From positions 310,001 to 374,000 of the forward strand of contig NZ_JAALDL010000002.1 of assembly GCF_011045095.1 (NCBI RefSeq): a stretch of 64,000 nucleotides of DNA, read 5' to 3'. The DNA comes from Grimontia sedimenti. GTDB taxonomy: Bacteria; Pseudomonadota; Gammaproteobacteria; Enterobacterales; Vibrionaceae. Both the position numbers and the translations under genes were made by a program. Every line of letters begins with the position of its first letter. The stretch's first letter is position 1. Below, piece by piece: positions 45,540 through 54,429 of this stretch. The notes below the pieces were generated by a model. That model saw only the letters and a program-made list of their open reading frames with translations, was not told the DNA's origin and did not search any database.

Positions 45540-46220
45540 TCACAACCCCAGTGGTGAGATGTCTATGTACCCACTCAAGTCACGCGACTTGATGGATGGC
45601 ATGTAAGGGATCTCACCCAGCTTAGGCACTTTCAGGTGATGTTCCAGTGTTTTGACGATATCACTGTAGTGCTCTGTCCCCGGGTTAACGCGGTTCGCGA
45701 CCCAGCCCACGATTTCCATGCCATCTCGGCGAATCGCTTCAGCGGTCAGATAAGCGTGATTTAAACAGCCCAGCTTAATACCAACAACTAGAATCACGGG
45801 CAGCTTCTCACCCACAACCCAGTCCGCCAGCGTAGTGTCATAAGTGACAGGCACTCGCCAACCTCCAGCACCTTCTACTAATGTGAATTCCGATCGCGCC
45901 TGCAGATTCTTCAAGCCATCTGTTAGAAGACTAAAATCGACCGTTTCATTTTCCAATTCAGCAGCAATATGCGGTGAACAAGCCGCATGCAAAAGACACG
46001 GATTCACGTCTTCGTAGCTAACTTCTACTGTCGTACATTCACGCAGACGAATGGCGTCTGAGTTCATTGGGCCTTGTTCTGTTTCCTTACTGCCTGCAGC
46101 CACAGGCTTGTAACCTGCCACACTATAGCCAGCCTTGGAGACGGCCTGCATCACCGCCATTGATGCGACGGTTTTTCCAACTTCGGTATCCGTACCTGTG
46201 ACGAAAAAGCTTTTATTCAT
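45540..46220 (-). CDS. bioD: Dethiobiotin synthetase (226 aa)
   Basis: This closes the ureido ring of biotin, converting 7,8-diaminopelargonate with ATP and CO2 to dethiobiotin. It starts FFVTGTDTEVGKTVASMAV, the P-loop signature of BioD, with EGAGGWRVPV, whose Glu-Gly-Ala-Gly-Gly is conserved, and a C-terminal GEIPYMPSI. The length is normal. Its start overlaps the end of bioC by eight bases, so it is the last gene of the bioB-bioF-bioC-bioD operon. Confidence 0.96.
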   Translation of the reverse strand: MNKSFFVTGTDTEVGKTVASMAVMQAVSKAGYSVAGYKPVAAGSKETEQGPMNSDAIRLRECTTVEVSYEDVNPCLLHAACSPHIAAELENETVDFSLLTDGLKNLQARSEFTLVEGAGGWRVPVTYDTTLADWVVGEKLPVILVVGIKLGCLNHAYLTAEAIRRDGMEIVGWVANRVNPGTEHYSDIVKTLEHHLKVPKLGEIPYMPSIKSRDLSGYIDISPLGL

Positions 46221-47028
46221 TATTTATAGCTCCAAAGCAAACCTGATACGTAGCGGGTACGGTGCCATCTTCGTTTCGGTAAACGTCATATGCGCTTTCC
46301 AATTCAATAAAGGCACGTCTGCCAACTAATCCCGCACTTCTGCCCTCTTGTAAATGCGTAGCACCAATCCCTTTTAGGTCTTTCATCAGTGCCAACGCCG
46401 AGGGGTAATACTCCGTAATCGGCTTACATTCTATGTGGTAGTGGTTGCAGTGAGCTTGAGCGAGCGCAATGTTTACCTGCTTGTGTGATAAAAAGGTATT
46501 AACGTGAGACTGCCCGTTCACTTGACGCCACGATTGCTTCAGCTCTTCCAGCGAACCTTCTAACAAGGTCGTAAATAGGATTTTGCCCCCCGGCTTCACG
46601 ACTCTTTTTAACTCATTCAAAGGGACAGAAAGGTCATGACACCATTGCAATGCCAATGAACTGAAAGCAATATCAACACTGCTATCTGCCAATGGCAGTG
46701 CTTCGGCATCGGCGGAGACATAGTCCACGCTGTCTCCGCAACGTGACCTCGCCTGCTCAAGCATCTTGTCGGAAAGATCGAGCGCAATCATGTTTGCGCC
46801 CTGCTCCAGAATTTGTTTGGTGAAATAGCCAGTGCCGCAGCCCAAATCAAGGACAGTCTTACCTTGCCAATCCGTATTCATGTCCATCAGCAAATGGCCA
46901 ACACGTCGCTGAAATGAAGCGCTGTTGTCATACGTTTTTGCCGCACGGCCGAAGGCGTCTTTGATGGCTTTCTTTTCGTCATTCAGCATGGTGAATGCAC
47001 CTTGCTGAAGATCCATAGCCTGACTCAT
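46213..47028 (-). CDS. bioC: Malonyl-ACP O-methyltransferase (271 aa)
   Basis: This methylates malonyl-ACP with SAM, disguising it as a primer for fatty acid synthesis so that pimeloyl-ACP can be made. The SAM motif VLDLGCGTGYFTKQILEQGA is clear, with DLSDKMLEQAR after strand two and SLALQWCHDLSVPLNELKRV further on, matching BioC. I start at 47028, where AGGAGG is ideally placed and the ATG overlaps the bioF stop (ATGA). The frame is open further upstream inside bioF, which is not used. No bioH is visible here. Confidence 0.94.
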   Translation of the reverse strand: MSQAMDLQQGAFTMLNDEKKAIKDAFGRAAKTYDNSASFQRRVGHLLMDMNTDWQGKTVLDLGCGTGYFTKQILEQGANMIALDLSDKMLEQARSRCGDSVDYVSADAEALPLADSSVDIAFSSLALQWCHDLSVPLNELKRVVKPGGKILFTTLLEGSLEELKQSWRQVNGQSHVNTFLSHKQVNIALAQAHCNHYHIECKPITEYYPSALALMKDLKGIGATHLQEGRSAGLVGRRAFIELESAYDVYRNEDGTVPATYQVCFGAINNE

Positions 47029-48191
47029 GATGCCTCCTGCAAAATCTGGCTCAGTGTCGCTGCTAACTCTTTCACTTGCGATTCGCTTTGGTTGACTGAC
47101 AACGTAATTCGAAGGCGGGAGGAATTTGCTGGCACCGTCGGTGGACGAATCGCCCCCGTCCAAAAACCAGATGCTTTAAGGGATGTTGCTGCAATTTGCA
47201 TACGTTCTACATCGCCTAGTACAACGGGTTTGATTGGCGTTATCGTAGGAATGACTTCTGAGACGTCAGCTAGCGAAGAGTGAAAAAGCTCAGAGAGTGC
47301 AGTAAGTTTTTCACGACGCCATGATTGTGTGCTGATGACCTCCACCGCTTGTGTTAAAGCATGTGCCTGAGCAGGAGGCATCGCAGTTGAATAAACGTAG
47401 TGACGGGCAAACTGCGTCAAATAATCGTGGACACTCTCACTGCAAAGTACGGCCGCGCCCATCATTCCGAAGGCTTTACCAAAGGTCACGATCAGTATGT
47501 CAGGTTTAATACCTGCATGATTACTACTACCTCGACCATCTTCGCCTAGAATCCCGCAGCCATGCGCATCGTCCACCATCAGCCATGACCCGTGAGCTTC
47601 ACATTGTGCTTTCACATCAGCCAGTGGTGACAAATCACCATCCATACTGAAAACGCCTTCTGTGACCGTCAACGTTGGGCTGTCTGCTTTCTGGAGAAGT
47701 GCGCCAAGTTTAGTCACATCATTATGGGGAAAGCGTTTCATAGTGGCTTCAGACAGCATCCCTGCTTCCATTAAAGAGGCATGATTGAGCTTGTCTTGAA
47801 GCAGCAAATCTCCCTTTTCTAGCAAAGAGAAAATCACCGCCTGATTGGCAGAGAAACCACTGTTAAACAATATTACTCGATCAAAACCCAGCCACTCGCA
47901 AAGCTGGTCTTCCAAGAACTGGTGGGCTTTAGAGAAGCCAGTTACCAACGGCGAAGCTGTGCTTCCCGTGCCGTAAAGGGAAAGCCCCTCATGCCAGGCT
48001 TTGATGAGGGATGCGTCCTGAGCGAGGCCAAGGTAATCGTTGCCCGAGAAGTTCACGAACTGGCGATTATCTTGGTCCGTTATCAGTCCGTCTTGGCGGC
48101 TGAAAGCAGCCACCTGACGGTGAAGGCGTTGTTGCCGCCGCGCTTCGAGCCTCTGCTCGATACGGCTTTGCAGCTGGCATTGTTCACGCAT
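47025..48191 (-). CDS. bioF: 8-amino-7-oxononanoate synthase (388 aa)
   Basis: This is a PLP enzyme that condenses pimeloyl-ACP with L-alanine. It contains NDYLGLAQD, the glycine-rich GTGSTASPLVTG, the HASLMEAG region, DDAHGCGILG with the PLP Asp, and the Schiff-base lysine in VTFGKAFGMMGAA. The length matches. It lies 15 bases after bioB and overlaps bioC by four bases, fitting one operon. Confidence 0.96.
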   Translation of the reverse strand: MREQCQLQSRIEQRLEARRQQRLHRQVAAFSRQDGLITDQDNRQFVNFSGNDYLGLAQDASLIKAWHEGLSLYGTGSTASPLVTGFSKAHQFLEDQLCEWLGFDRVILFNSGFSANQAVIFSLLEKGDLLLQDKLNHASLMEAGMLSEATMKRFPHNDVTKLGALLQKADSPTLTVTEGVFSMDGDLSPLADVKAQCEAHGSWLMVDDAHGCGILGEDGRGSSNHAGIKPDILIVTFGKAFGMMGAAVLCSESVHDYLTQFARHYVYSTAMPPAQAHALTQAVEVISTQSWRREKLTALSELFHSSLADVSEVIPTITPIKPVVLGDVERMQIAATSLKASGFWTGAIRPPTVPANSSRLRITLSVNQSESQVKELAATLSQILQEAS

Positions 48192-48206
48192 TGTCGAAGC
48201 ACGCTC

Positions 48207-49259
48207 CTAAACGTTCGCTTCGTAGAAGAGATCGTCTTTGCCCGGACGAGAAGCTACGCGTTCTGCCACTTGAGTCAACAGCGTTTCTTCCTGAACCTGA
48301 TCCGGTTTTTGAACAGCCTGCTCGCTGTTAATGCCCAGCTTCTTAAAGAGCATCATATCTGAGTCTTCATCTGGGTTTGGCGTAGTCAGTAGCTTACATC
48401 CGTAGAAAATCGAGTTCGCACCTGCCATAAAACACATGGCTTGCATCTGTTCATTCATGTTTTCACGACCAGCTGAGAGACGAACGGCAGACTTTGGCAT
48501 CATGATGCGCGCCACGGCAATAATACGAACGAAGTCAAAAGGCTCAACGTCGTCGACGCTTTCCATCGGCGTACCTTTGACCTTAACAAGCATGTTAATT
48601 GGCACACTTTCTGGGTGATGTGGAAGGTTCGCCAGCTCGACAAGCAGACCAGCACGATCTTGTTTGCTCTCGCCAAGGCCGATGATACCGCCGGAACATA
48701 CTTTCATGCCCGCTCCGCGAACATGAGATAACGTGTCCAGACGATCCTGGAATGTACGGGTAGTAATAATGTTGCCGTAGTGCTCGCGAGAGGTATCCAG
48801 GTTGTGGTTGTAGTAATCCAAACCTGCACCTGCTAGCTCATTCGCTTGATCCGAACTCAACATGCCAAGCGTCATACAGGTTTCAAGGCCCATACCTTTC
48901 ACACCCTTGATCATGTCTTTCAGATAAGGCATGTCACGCTCTTTCGGGTTTTTCCACGCTGCGCCCATGCAGAAACGCGTCGCACCTGAGTTCTTCGCTT
49001 TTTGCGCTGCATCCAGAACACGCTCTACCTCCAACAAACGCTCTTTCTCAACGTCTGTACGGTAATGTGCGCTCTGGGGGCAGTACTTACAGTCTTCAGG
49101 ACACGCGCCAGTCTTAATGGAAAGCAGTGTGCTGACTTGCACTTGGTTAGCGGGTTGGTACTGTCGGTGAATCTGTTGCGCTTCAAACATCAGATCCATA
49201 AAAGGTTTTTCAAAAAGGGCCTGTACTTCCTCGACAGTCCAGTTATGGCGAACGTCCAC
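48207..49259 (-). CDS. bioB: Biotin synthase (350 aa)
   Basis: This radical-SAM enzyme inserts sulfur into dethiobiotin. The CxxxCxxC motif is in [11 protein letters not shown]; other family segments are [24 protein letters not shown] and [12 protein letters not shown], plus the conserved Arg in [10 protein letters not shown] set the start at GTG 49259 ([16 protein letters not shown]), because orthologues begin here and AGGA lies about 8 bases upstream; the ATG at 49334 would run into the operator. It heads bioBFCD and is divergent from bioA across a BirA-type site. Confidence 0.95.
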   Translation of the reverse strand: MDVRHNWTVEEVQALFEKPFMDLMFEAQQIHRQYQPANQVQVSTLLSIKTGACPEDCKYCPQSAHYRTDVEKERLLEVERVLDAAQKAKNSGATRFCMGAAWKNPKERDMPYLKDMIKGVKGMGLETCMTLGMLSSDQANELAGAGLDYYNHNLDTSREHYGNIITTRTFQDRLDTLSHVRGAGMKVCSGGIIGLGESKQDRAGLLVELANLPHHPESVPINMLVKVKGTPMESVDDVEPFDFVRIIAVARIMMPKSAVRLSAGRENMNEQMQAMCFMAGANSIFYGCKLLTTPNPDEDSDMMLFKKLGINSEQAVQKPDQVQEETLLTQVAERVASRPGKDDLFYEANV

Positions 49260-49318
49260 CTGTCTTTCCTCAAATTGATTAAACGATAACTTGTCCAGTC
49301 TAAGGTCGCCCTTTACAA

Positions 49319-49349
49319 TGTCAACAGCAAACACTTTACATAGTTTACA
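49319..49349. promoter_or_regulatory. BirA operator between bioB and bioA
   Basis: TGTCAAC (49319-49325) and GTTTACA (49343-49349) flank 17 bases, close to the BirA consensus TGTAAAC-N17/18-GTTTACA, with one mismatch in the left arm. On the minus strand the left arm includes TTGACA, a perfect -35 box for bioB, with TAGACT a suitable 16 bases downstream as -10. Biotinoyl-AMP-bound BirA would thus block bioB directly, and bioA whose ATG is 19 bases from the right arm. Confidence 0.82.
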
Positions 49350-49367
49350 TCTGGATATTTTTTAAGC

Positions 49368-50648
49368 ATGGATATCGCATTCGACCGCAATCACATTTGG
49401 CACCCTTATACATCCACCATTAACCCACTGACTTGTTATCCCGTTAGCCGGGCGGAAGGCGTTCACATTTATCTGGAAGATGGCACCGAGCTTATTGACG
49501 GCATGTCTTCTTGGTGGGCAGCGATTCATGGCTACAACCATCCTGTATTGAATGAAGCTGTTACATCTCAGCTAGCCAACATGTCTCACGTGATGTTTGG
49601 TGGCATCACACACGAGCCGGCGATCGAGTTGTGTAAGAAGTTGGTAGCGATGACTCCGCCTTCGCTTGAGAAAGTATTTCTGTGTGATTCAGGCTCTATT
49701 TCTGTAGAAGTCGCGCTCAAAATGGCGCTGCAGTATTGGCATTCAAAAGGAGAAAGCCGGGCGAAGTTCTTGACGCTTCGCCACGGCTATCACGGCGACA
49801 GTTTTGCAGCCATGTCAGTGACCGATCCAGATAACTCGATGCACAAACTCTATAAAGGCTTCCTGCCGGAACACATCTTCGCGGACTCCCCGCAATGCGG
49901 TTTCCACGATGAGTGGGACGAAAATGACATTGCCGATTTCAAAGACAAACTAGAAAGCAATGCAAAGCAAATAGCAGCTGTGATCCTCGAACCTATCGTT
50001 CAAGGAGCAGGTGGGATGCGGATTTATCACCCAACCTTCCTCAGACGCGTCAGGGAGCTATGCGACGAGTTCGGCATCCTTCTAATCTGCGATGAAATCG
50101 CGACAGGTTTTGGCCGCACAGGCAAGCTTTTCGCTTGTGAACACGCTGGTATCGAGCCCGACATTCTCTGCCTAGGCAAAGCCTTAACGGGGGGCTATAT
50201 GACCATGGCGGCAACTATCACTTCCAAGCATGTTGCAGACACAGTGTGTGGCGGTGAAGCGGGTTGCTTTATGCACGGCCCAACCTTTATGGGAAACCCT
50301 CTCGCTAGTGCTGTGGCCAACGCCAGCCTCCAATTACTTCAAGACACTCCTTGGCAGGGAAAAGTACTTGGTATCGAAGCAAAGTTAGCTGAATTACTTC
50401 CAGCATTGATGGAAACGCCACACGTAAAAGATGTACGTTGGCTTGGTGCTATCGGTGTGGTGGAAACGCACTCACCCGTCGATGTCGACACCATACAAAA
50501 ACACTTCATTAACAAAGGGGTATGGATCCGTCCATTTGGTCGATTGGTTTACATCATGCCGCCATACGACATGAACAGTGTGCAATTACAGCAACTGGTT
50601 GAAGCTATTCGTTCTGGCTTGAATGACTATTTTAATAGCAAAGGTTAA
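49368..50648 (+). CDS. bioA: Adenosylmethionine-8-amino-7-oxononanoate transaminase (426 aa)
   Basis: This converts KAPA to diaminopelargonate using SAM as amino donor. It is a class III aminotransferase with DRNHIWHPYTSTINPL at the start, MSSWWAAIHGYNHP, RHGYHGDSFAAMSVTDP, the PLP Asp in LLICDEIATGFGRTGK and the Schiff-base lysine in CLGKALTGGYMT. The length matches. It is transcribed alone, divergent from bioB. The Shine-Dalgarno is weak, and the leader is only a few tens of bases, lying within the BirA-controlled region. Confidence 0.96.
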   Translation: MDIAFDRNHIWHPYTSTINPLTCYPVSRAEGVHIYLEDGTELIDGMSSWWAAIHGYNHPVLNEAVTSQLANMSHVMFGGITHEPAIELCKKLVAMTPPSLEKVFLCDSGSISVEVALKMALQYWHSKGESRAKFLTLRHGYHGDSFAAMSVTDPDNSMHKLYKGFLPEHIFADSPQCGFHDEWDENDIADFKDKLESNAKQIAAVILEPIVQGAGGMRIYHPTFLRRVRELCDEFGILLICDEIATGFGRTGKLFACEHAGIEPDILCLGKALTGGYMTMAATITSKHVADTVCGGEAGCFMHGPTFMGNPLASAVANASLQLLQDTPWQGKVLGIEAKLAELLPALMETPHVKDVRWLGAIGVVETHSPVDVDTIQKHFINKGVWIRPFGRLVYIMPPYDMNSVQLQQLVEAIRSGLNDYFNSKG

Positions 50649-50710
50649 AAAGCGGTGATCGCACACATTGTTCCCTCCGTAAATTTCTACGTGATTTTAT
50701 GGAGGTTTCA

Positions 50711-51262
50711 ATGCACTTAGGTCTTTTCCCATTACCACTGTTTTTATTGCCAGGCGGTGTGACCAAGCTGAGGATTTTTGAGCCGCGCTACGTGCGTCTG
50801 GTAAAAGAATCTATGGCGACCGACAGCGGCTTCGTTCTGGCAATGAAAGACGGTGATGCAATATGCCGCTTTGGCACGCATGTGAAGATCGTCGATTTTG
50901 AAACCCTGCCAGACGGGCTTCTTGGTATAACTATACGAGGCCAATCCCGTGTCAAACTCGACAACATAGGACAGGAAGAGGATGGATTATGGATTGGCAA
51001 TGCCGAGGCACTACCTGATTGGAATGAAGTCGAAGTTGCCGGCGTGTTGGGCGAAGCGCTGGAAAACCTGTTTGATGCGCACCCTGAACATGCCTCCCAA
51101 TACCATAGCGAAAAGCAATTTGATGATATGTTGTGGGTCTGCCAACGCTGGTTGGAAATCCTTCCGCTGGCAAACAATCAACGCCAATGGTTTTTGGCAC
51201 AGCAAGACCTACAAGAAGCAAAACAATTCATTTCCTTGCTCCTCACAGAAGAAAAAATTTGA
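50711..51262 (+). CDS. LON-substrate-binding-domain protein (183 aa)
   Basis: This stand-alone LON N-terminal-like (PUA-like) domain protein begins MHLGLFPLPLFLLPGGVTKL and has RIFEPRYVRLV, the classical start of the Lon substrate-binding domain, but no ATPase or protease part. The start at 50711 has GGAGG about 7 bases upstream; the in-frame ATG four codons earlier would place the ribosome site inside the gene. Such proteins are widespread and uncharacterised. It lies directly upstream of the ECF sigma/ChrR pair, so a role in the same stress response is possible. Confidence 0.9.
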   Translation: MHLGLFPLPLFLLPGGVTKLRIFEPRYVRLVKESMATDSGFVLAMKDGDAICRFGTHVKIVDFETLPDGLLGITIRGQSRVKLDNIGQEEDGLWIGNAEALPDWNEVEVAGVLGEALENLFDAHPEHASQYHSEKQFDDMLWVCQRWLEILPLANNQRQWFLAQQDLQEAKQFISLLLTEEKI

Positions 51263-51330
51263 TGTATTAGTGATCCAAAATTGAATTTAATTCGTTTCGA
51301 CTGATAAGACATTTAAAGGACACAATCATC

Positions 51331-51963
51331 ATGGAACTGGTCGAAAGCACTTATAATTCAAGCAACCAGAAGCGATCAAACAGTCGGTCATCTATGTCTA
51401 CACCTACTCCTGAACATTTGGCGGAGTTACTCACACTCGTTGCGAACAACAGAGACGATAAGGCTTTTTCAAGCCTCTTTAGTCATTTCGCTCCGAAAAT
51501 CCGAGCTTATGGTCTTCGCCATCTCAGAGCAGACGGCCAAGCGATGGAGTTGGTGCAAGAAACCATGATACTGGTATGGCGCAAAGCACACTTATACGAC
51601 GGTTCCAAAGGCGGGGCTTCCACCTGGGTCTTTACGATCATGCGTAATGTGAGTTTTGACATGCTCAGAAAAGTGAAGAGTAACAGAGAAGATTGTTTGA
51701 GTGGCGATATTTGGCCGCTTATTGATGGAGAGGTCGGCGACCAAGAAGACGAAGCTCTGCAGGATCAGATCCAAACTCAGCTTCTCTCTTACATCGATTT
51801 GCTTCCTGATCTTCAGCAGCAAGTCGTGAGAGGCGTCTACTTGAAACAACTGACACACCAAGAACTCGCAGATCAGCTCAACGTACCACTTGGCACAATT
51901 AAGTCGCGTTTAAGACTGGGTTTACAAAAACTGCGTAGTCATCTGGAGGTAAACAATGATTAA
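51331..51963 (+). CDS. ECF-type RNA polymerase sigma factor, ChrR-associated (210 aa)
   Basis: Region 2 is visible as FAPKIRAYGLRHLRADGQAM then VQETMILVWRKAHLY and STWVFTIMRNVSFDMLRK; region 4 is LPDLQQQVVRGVYLKQLTHQ then LADQLNVPLGTIKSRL. It is translationally coupled by an 8-base overlap to a ChrR-type anti-sigma gene, so it belongs to the ECF11-like RpoE/ChrR group that in Rhodobacter responds to singlet oxygen. The start at 51331 has AAAGGA upstream; ATG at 51394 is an alternative. Typical targets of the group are photolyase, cfa and glutathione-related genes; none is in this window. Confidence 0.92.
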   Translation: MELVESTYNSSNQKRSNSRSSMSTPTPEHLAELLTLVANNRDDKAFSSLFSHFAPKIRAYGLRHLRADGQAMELVQETMILVWRKAHLYDGSKGGASTWVFTIMRNVSFDMLRKVKSNREDCLSGDIWPLIDGEVGDQEDEALQDQIQTQLLSYIDLLPDLQQQVVRGVYLKQLTHQELADQLNVPLGTIKSRLRLGLQKLRSHLEVNND

Positions 51964-52624
51964 GTACCATCCGTCTGAAGCTTTACTAGCGTCGCACGCG
52001 GCGGGTGAATTACCGGCGTCAATGTCTATCGCCGTAGCAGCTCACTGCGAACTGTGCCCTTGCTGTGCAGAAAAGCTCACACATTATGAGGCAAAAGCCG
52101 CAGACGCAGCATTTAATGACGACAATGTTATAGAGCAAGATAACGTCCAAGAAGACATTTTTGCCGATATGATGGCGTCCATCATCAGCGGAGAAAGCGC
52201 GCCATTGACGAAAGTCTCCGCATCACCTGTTTCGGAGATCGAGGTCGCTGGTGAGCGTTACAATTTGCCCACGGCACTTCGCCGCTACCACCATCTAGGT
52301 TGGAGTTCGATCGGTGCTATAAGCCGAGCCAGGCTTCCATTGAATGAGGGCGACACAAGAGCGAGCCTGCTTCATATCGGTATGAATGGTAGCGTTCCAA
52401 GCCACACACACAAGGGCATGGAAGTAACGCTGCTACTGAGTGGTCATTTCGAAGACGAGCACGACAAATATGTCCCAGGCGATTTTATCGTTCTTGATAG
52501 CTCGAATCATCATACGCCACAGACCCATGATGGATGCCTATGCTATACCGTCGCTGATGCTCCACTTCACTTTACCAAAGGGGTGAGTCAGCTGCTGAAC
52601 ACCGTAGGTAGGGTTATTTATTAA
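51956..52624 (+). CDS. ChrR-family zinc anti-sigma factor with cupin domain (222 aa)
   Basis: This holds the ECF sigma factor inactive until oxidative (singlet oxygen or peroxide) stress. The N-terminal zinc anti-sigma domain shows LLASHAAGELPASMSIAVAA then HCELCPCCAEKL, giving the His and Cys ligands. The C-terminal half is a cupin with PSHTHKGMEVTLLLSGHFED and DSSNHHTPQTHDGC, whose His and Glu residues should bind a second metal. The layout matches ChrR. It overlaps the sigma gene by eight bases and a strong terminator follows. Confidence 0.92.
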   Translation: MIKYHPSEALLASHAAGELPASMSIAVAAHCELCPCCAEKLTHYEAKAADAAFNDDNVIEQDNVQEDIFADMMASIISGESAPLTKVSASPVSEIEVAGERYNLPTALRRYHHLGWSSIGAISRARLPLNEGDTRASLLHIGMNGSVPSHTHKGMEVTLLLSGHFEDEHDKYVPGDFIVLDSSNHHTPQTHDGCLCYTVADAPLHFTKGVSQLLNTVGRVIY

Positions 52625-52662
52625 AGCGATAAATTCAGCCTGATACATTCACAGCTCATCTA

Positions 52663-52686
52663 AAGCGCCCTGTAGGGCGCTTTTTT
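52663..52686 (+). terminator. Terminator of the sigma/ChrR operon
   Basis: AAGCGCCC (52663-52670) pairs with GGGCGCTT (52675-52682) around loop TGTA, with a run of T residues. Confidence 0.92.
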
Positions 52687-52868
52687 ATTGGCTTCATTAA
52701 CAACTGATAAACAGTAATTTATCCAACACATTACATTATTTATTACAAATATACCGTTATAAAATCATGCATATGCGATCTGATTGTATATTTTATATCA
52801 TTTTCCGCTTTACAGAACGGCAGCCCTACTGATTTAATCCAACCGCTAACCTCGTGTTAACAGTTTTA

Positions 52869-52892
52869 CCTCAAGCGTGATGACGTTTGAGG
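52869..52892 (+). promoter_or_regulatory. Hairpin in the sstT leader
   Basis: CCTCAAGCGT (52869-52878) pairs with ACGTTTGAGG (52883-52892) over 10 bp with one wobble, in the AT-rich region 50 bases upstream of sstT. It may be an mRNA leader structure or operator; there is no T-tract for termination. Confidence 0.4.
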
Positions 52893-52941
52893 CTTTGTAG
52901 GTTATGGGCCCAAGACCCTTACACAGTGAAGTGAGAATATA

Positions 52942-54180
52942 ATGAAGCAAACACAATCTCCTCTCGCTCGCATTGCCAATGCCAGTCTGGTTGTCCAGAT
53001 TCTGGTCGGTATTATTGCGGGTGTCGCGTTGGCAAGTTTTTCGCCAGAAAGTGCCAAAGCCGTTGGATTCCTGGGCGGACTTTTTGTCAATGCATTGAAA
53101 GCTGTCGCGCCAATTCTGGTATTCATCCTGGTTGCCGCATCCATTGCTAATCAACGCAAAGGCCAACATACACATCTTCGTCCAATCGTTATCCTTTACC
53201 TTGTTGGTACCTTTGCAGCTGCACTGACAGCAGTAACCATGAGTTTTCTGTTTCCAACGGAACTGACGCTAACAGCCTCTGACGCTGCAATCGCACCGCC
53301 TGAAGGTATTGTTCAGGTCATCACTACCCTACTGTTCAGCATCGTTGACAACCCAATCAATGCCCTGATGAATGGCAACTTCATCGGTATTCTTGCATGG
53401 GCAATTGGTTTAGGGATCGCTCTTCACCACGCGAATGACACCACAAAAACCGTATTCGGTGATGTTGCGGAGAGCGTGTCTTTTATCGTTCGTAACATCA
53501 TCAAACTAGCACCACTGGGTATCTTTGGTCTGGTGGCGAAAACCTTTGCGGAAACTGGTTTTGAAGCACTGATGGGCTATGCTCACCTGTTAGCCGTTTT
53601 ACTTGGAAGCATGGCGATCATCGCACTGGTCGTTAATCCAATTATCGTCTACTTCAAAACACGCTCTAACCCATACCCATTAGTGTTCCAATGCCTGCGT
53701 GAAAGTGGCATGACTGCCTTCTTTACGCGAAGCTCCGCTGCCAACATCCCTGTGAACATGCAGCTATGTAACCGTTTGAAGTTGGATAAAGACACTTACT
53801 CCGTTTCAATCCCTCTGGGTGCGACCATCAACATGGGCGGTGCGGCGATTACCATTACAGTGCTGACGCTGGCGGCAGTTAACACTCTGGGCATTCAGGT
53901 AGATCTGGCAACTGCACTTCTGCTAAGCATTGTTGCGGCAGTTTCGGCATGTGGTGCATCTGGTGTAGCAGGCGGTTCTCTACTGCTGATCCCTCTGGCG
54001 TGCAACCTGTTTGGCATTCCTAATGATGTGGCGATGCAAGTTGTCGCGGTAGGCTTCATTATCGGCGTGGTTCAAGATTCAGCTGAAACCGCACTAAACA
54101 GCTCAACAGACGTAGTGTTTACTGCGGCGGCTTGTCGTGAAGTAGAGCGAAAAGCGGTACTGGAAAAGCTGGCGAAATAG
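52942..54180 (+). CDS. sstT: Serine/threonine:Na+ symporter (412 aa)
   Basis: This is an inner-membrane dicarboxylate/amino acid:cation symporter that imports serine and threonine with sodium. It starts [20 protein letters not shown] and contains [19 protein letters not shown], the serine-rich hairpin motif, then [20 protein letters not shown], the sodium-binding NMxG region, and [20 protein letters not shown] near the C-terminus; all match SstT. The length is normal. It is monocistronic between two terminators, behind an AT-rich leader with a hairpin. Confidence 0.95.
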   Translation: MKQTQSPLARIANASLVVQILVGIIAGVALASFSPESAKAVGFLGGLFVNALKAVAPILVFILVAASIANQRKGQHTHLRPIVILYLVGTFAAALTAVTMSFLFPTELTLTASDAAIAPPEGIVQVITTLLFSIVDNPINALMNGNFIGILAWAIGLGIALHHANDTTKTVFGDVAESVSFIVRNIIKLAPLGIFGLVAKTFAETGFEALMGYAHLLAVLLGSMAIIALVVNPIIVYFKTRSNPYPLVFQCLRESGMTAFFTRSSAANIPVNMQLCNRLKLDKDTYSVSIPLGATINMGGAAITITVLTLAAVNTLGIQVDLATALLLSIVAAVSACGASGVAGGSLLLIPLACNLFGIPNDVAMQVVAVGFIIGVVQDSAETALNSSTDVVFTAAACREVERKAVLEKLAK

Positions 54181-54203
54181 CAACCTGTTCCCATATTTTG
54201 ACA

Positions 54204-54226
54204 AAGGCGCTTCGGCGCCTTTTTTA
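54204..54226 (+). terminator. Terminator of sstT
   Basis: AAGGCGC (54204-54210) pairs with GCGCCTT (54215-54221) closed by the stable TTCG tetraloop and followed by T residues. Confidence 0.93.
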
Positions 54227-54334
54227 TTGGTTCTCAATTTCGCTCCGTTCAAAGCTTCATCAAACGTCTATCTTGGTTTACAGAAAGGTTTAGACGTCTA
54301 GACTGATAGCTTTCCTTTCTCCAAATTTATCCTA

Positions 54335-54429
54335 TATAATCCCGCCTCATTTTTTGCGAGCCACTTAAAATATTTGCATCACGAAGCGTCCTGGCTCGCC
54401 TTCGATCAGCCGGGCGTGAAAGGTTATCT
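54335..54429 (+). promoter_or_regulatory. Promoter and structured leader RNA of the ECF transporter operon
   Basis: TATAAT at 54335-54340 is a perfect -10 box, implying a leader of about 80 bases. In it, three mutually exclusive stems are possible: GCGAGCC/GGCTCGC (54356-54362 with 54393-54399), CGAAGCG with CGCCTTCG (54382-54388 with 54397-54404) and CCTGGCT/AGCCGGG (54390-54396 with 54408-54414). The last lies close to the AAAGG ribosome site at 54419-54423. The switchable layout resembles a riboswitch or translational attenuator, but I recognise no known class. Confidence 0.5.

Noticed and set aside
51270-51309. ECF sigma autoregulatory promoter TGATCC...TAAGA
   Set aside because: The spacing of 29 bases is too long for a promoter; only the -35-like half is credible.
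54341-54429. Known preQ1 riboswitch
   Set aside because: The conserved preQ1-I loop and pseudoknot sequence are absent, and classes II and III have a different layout.
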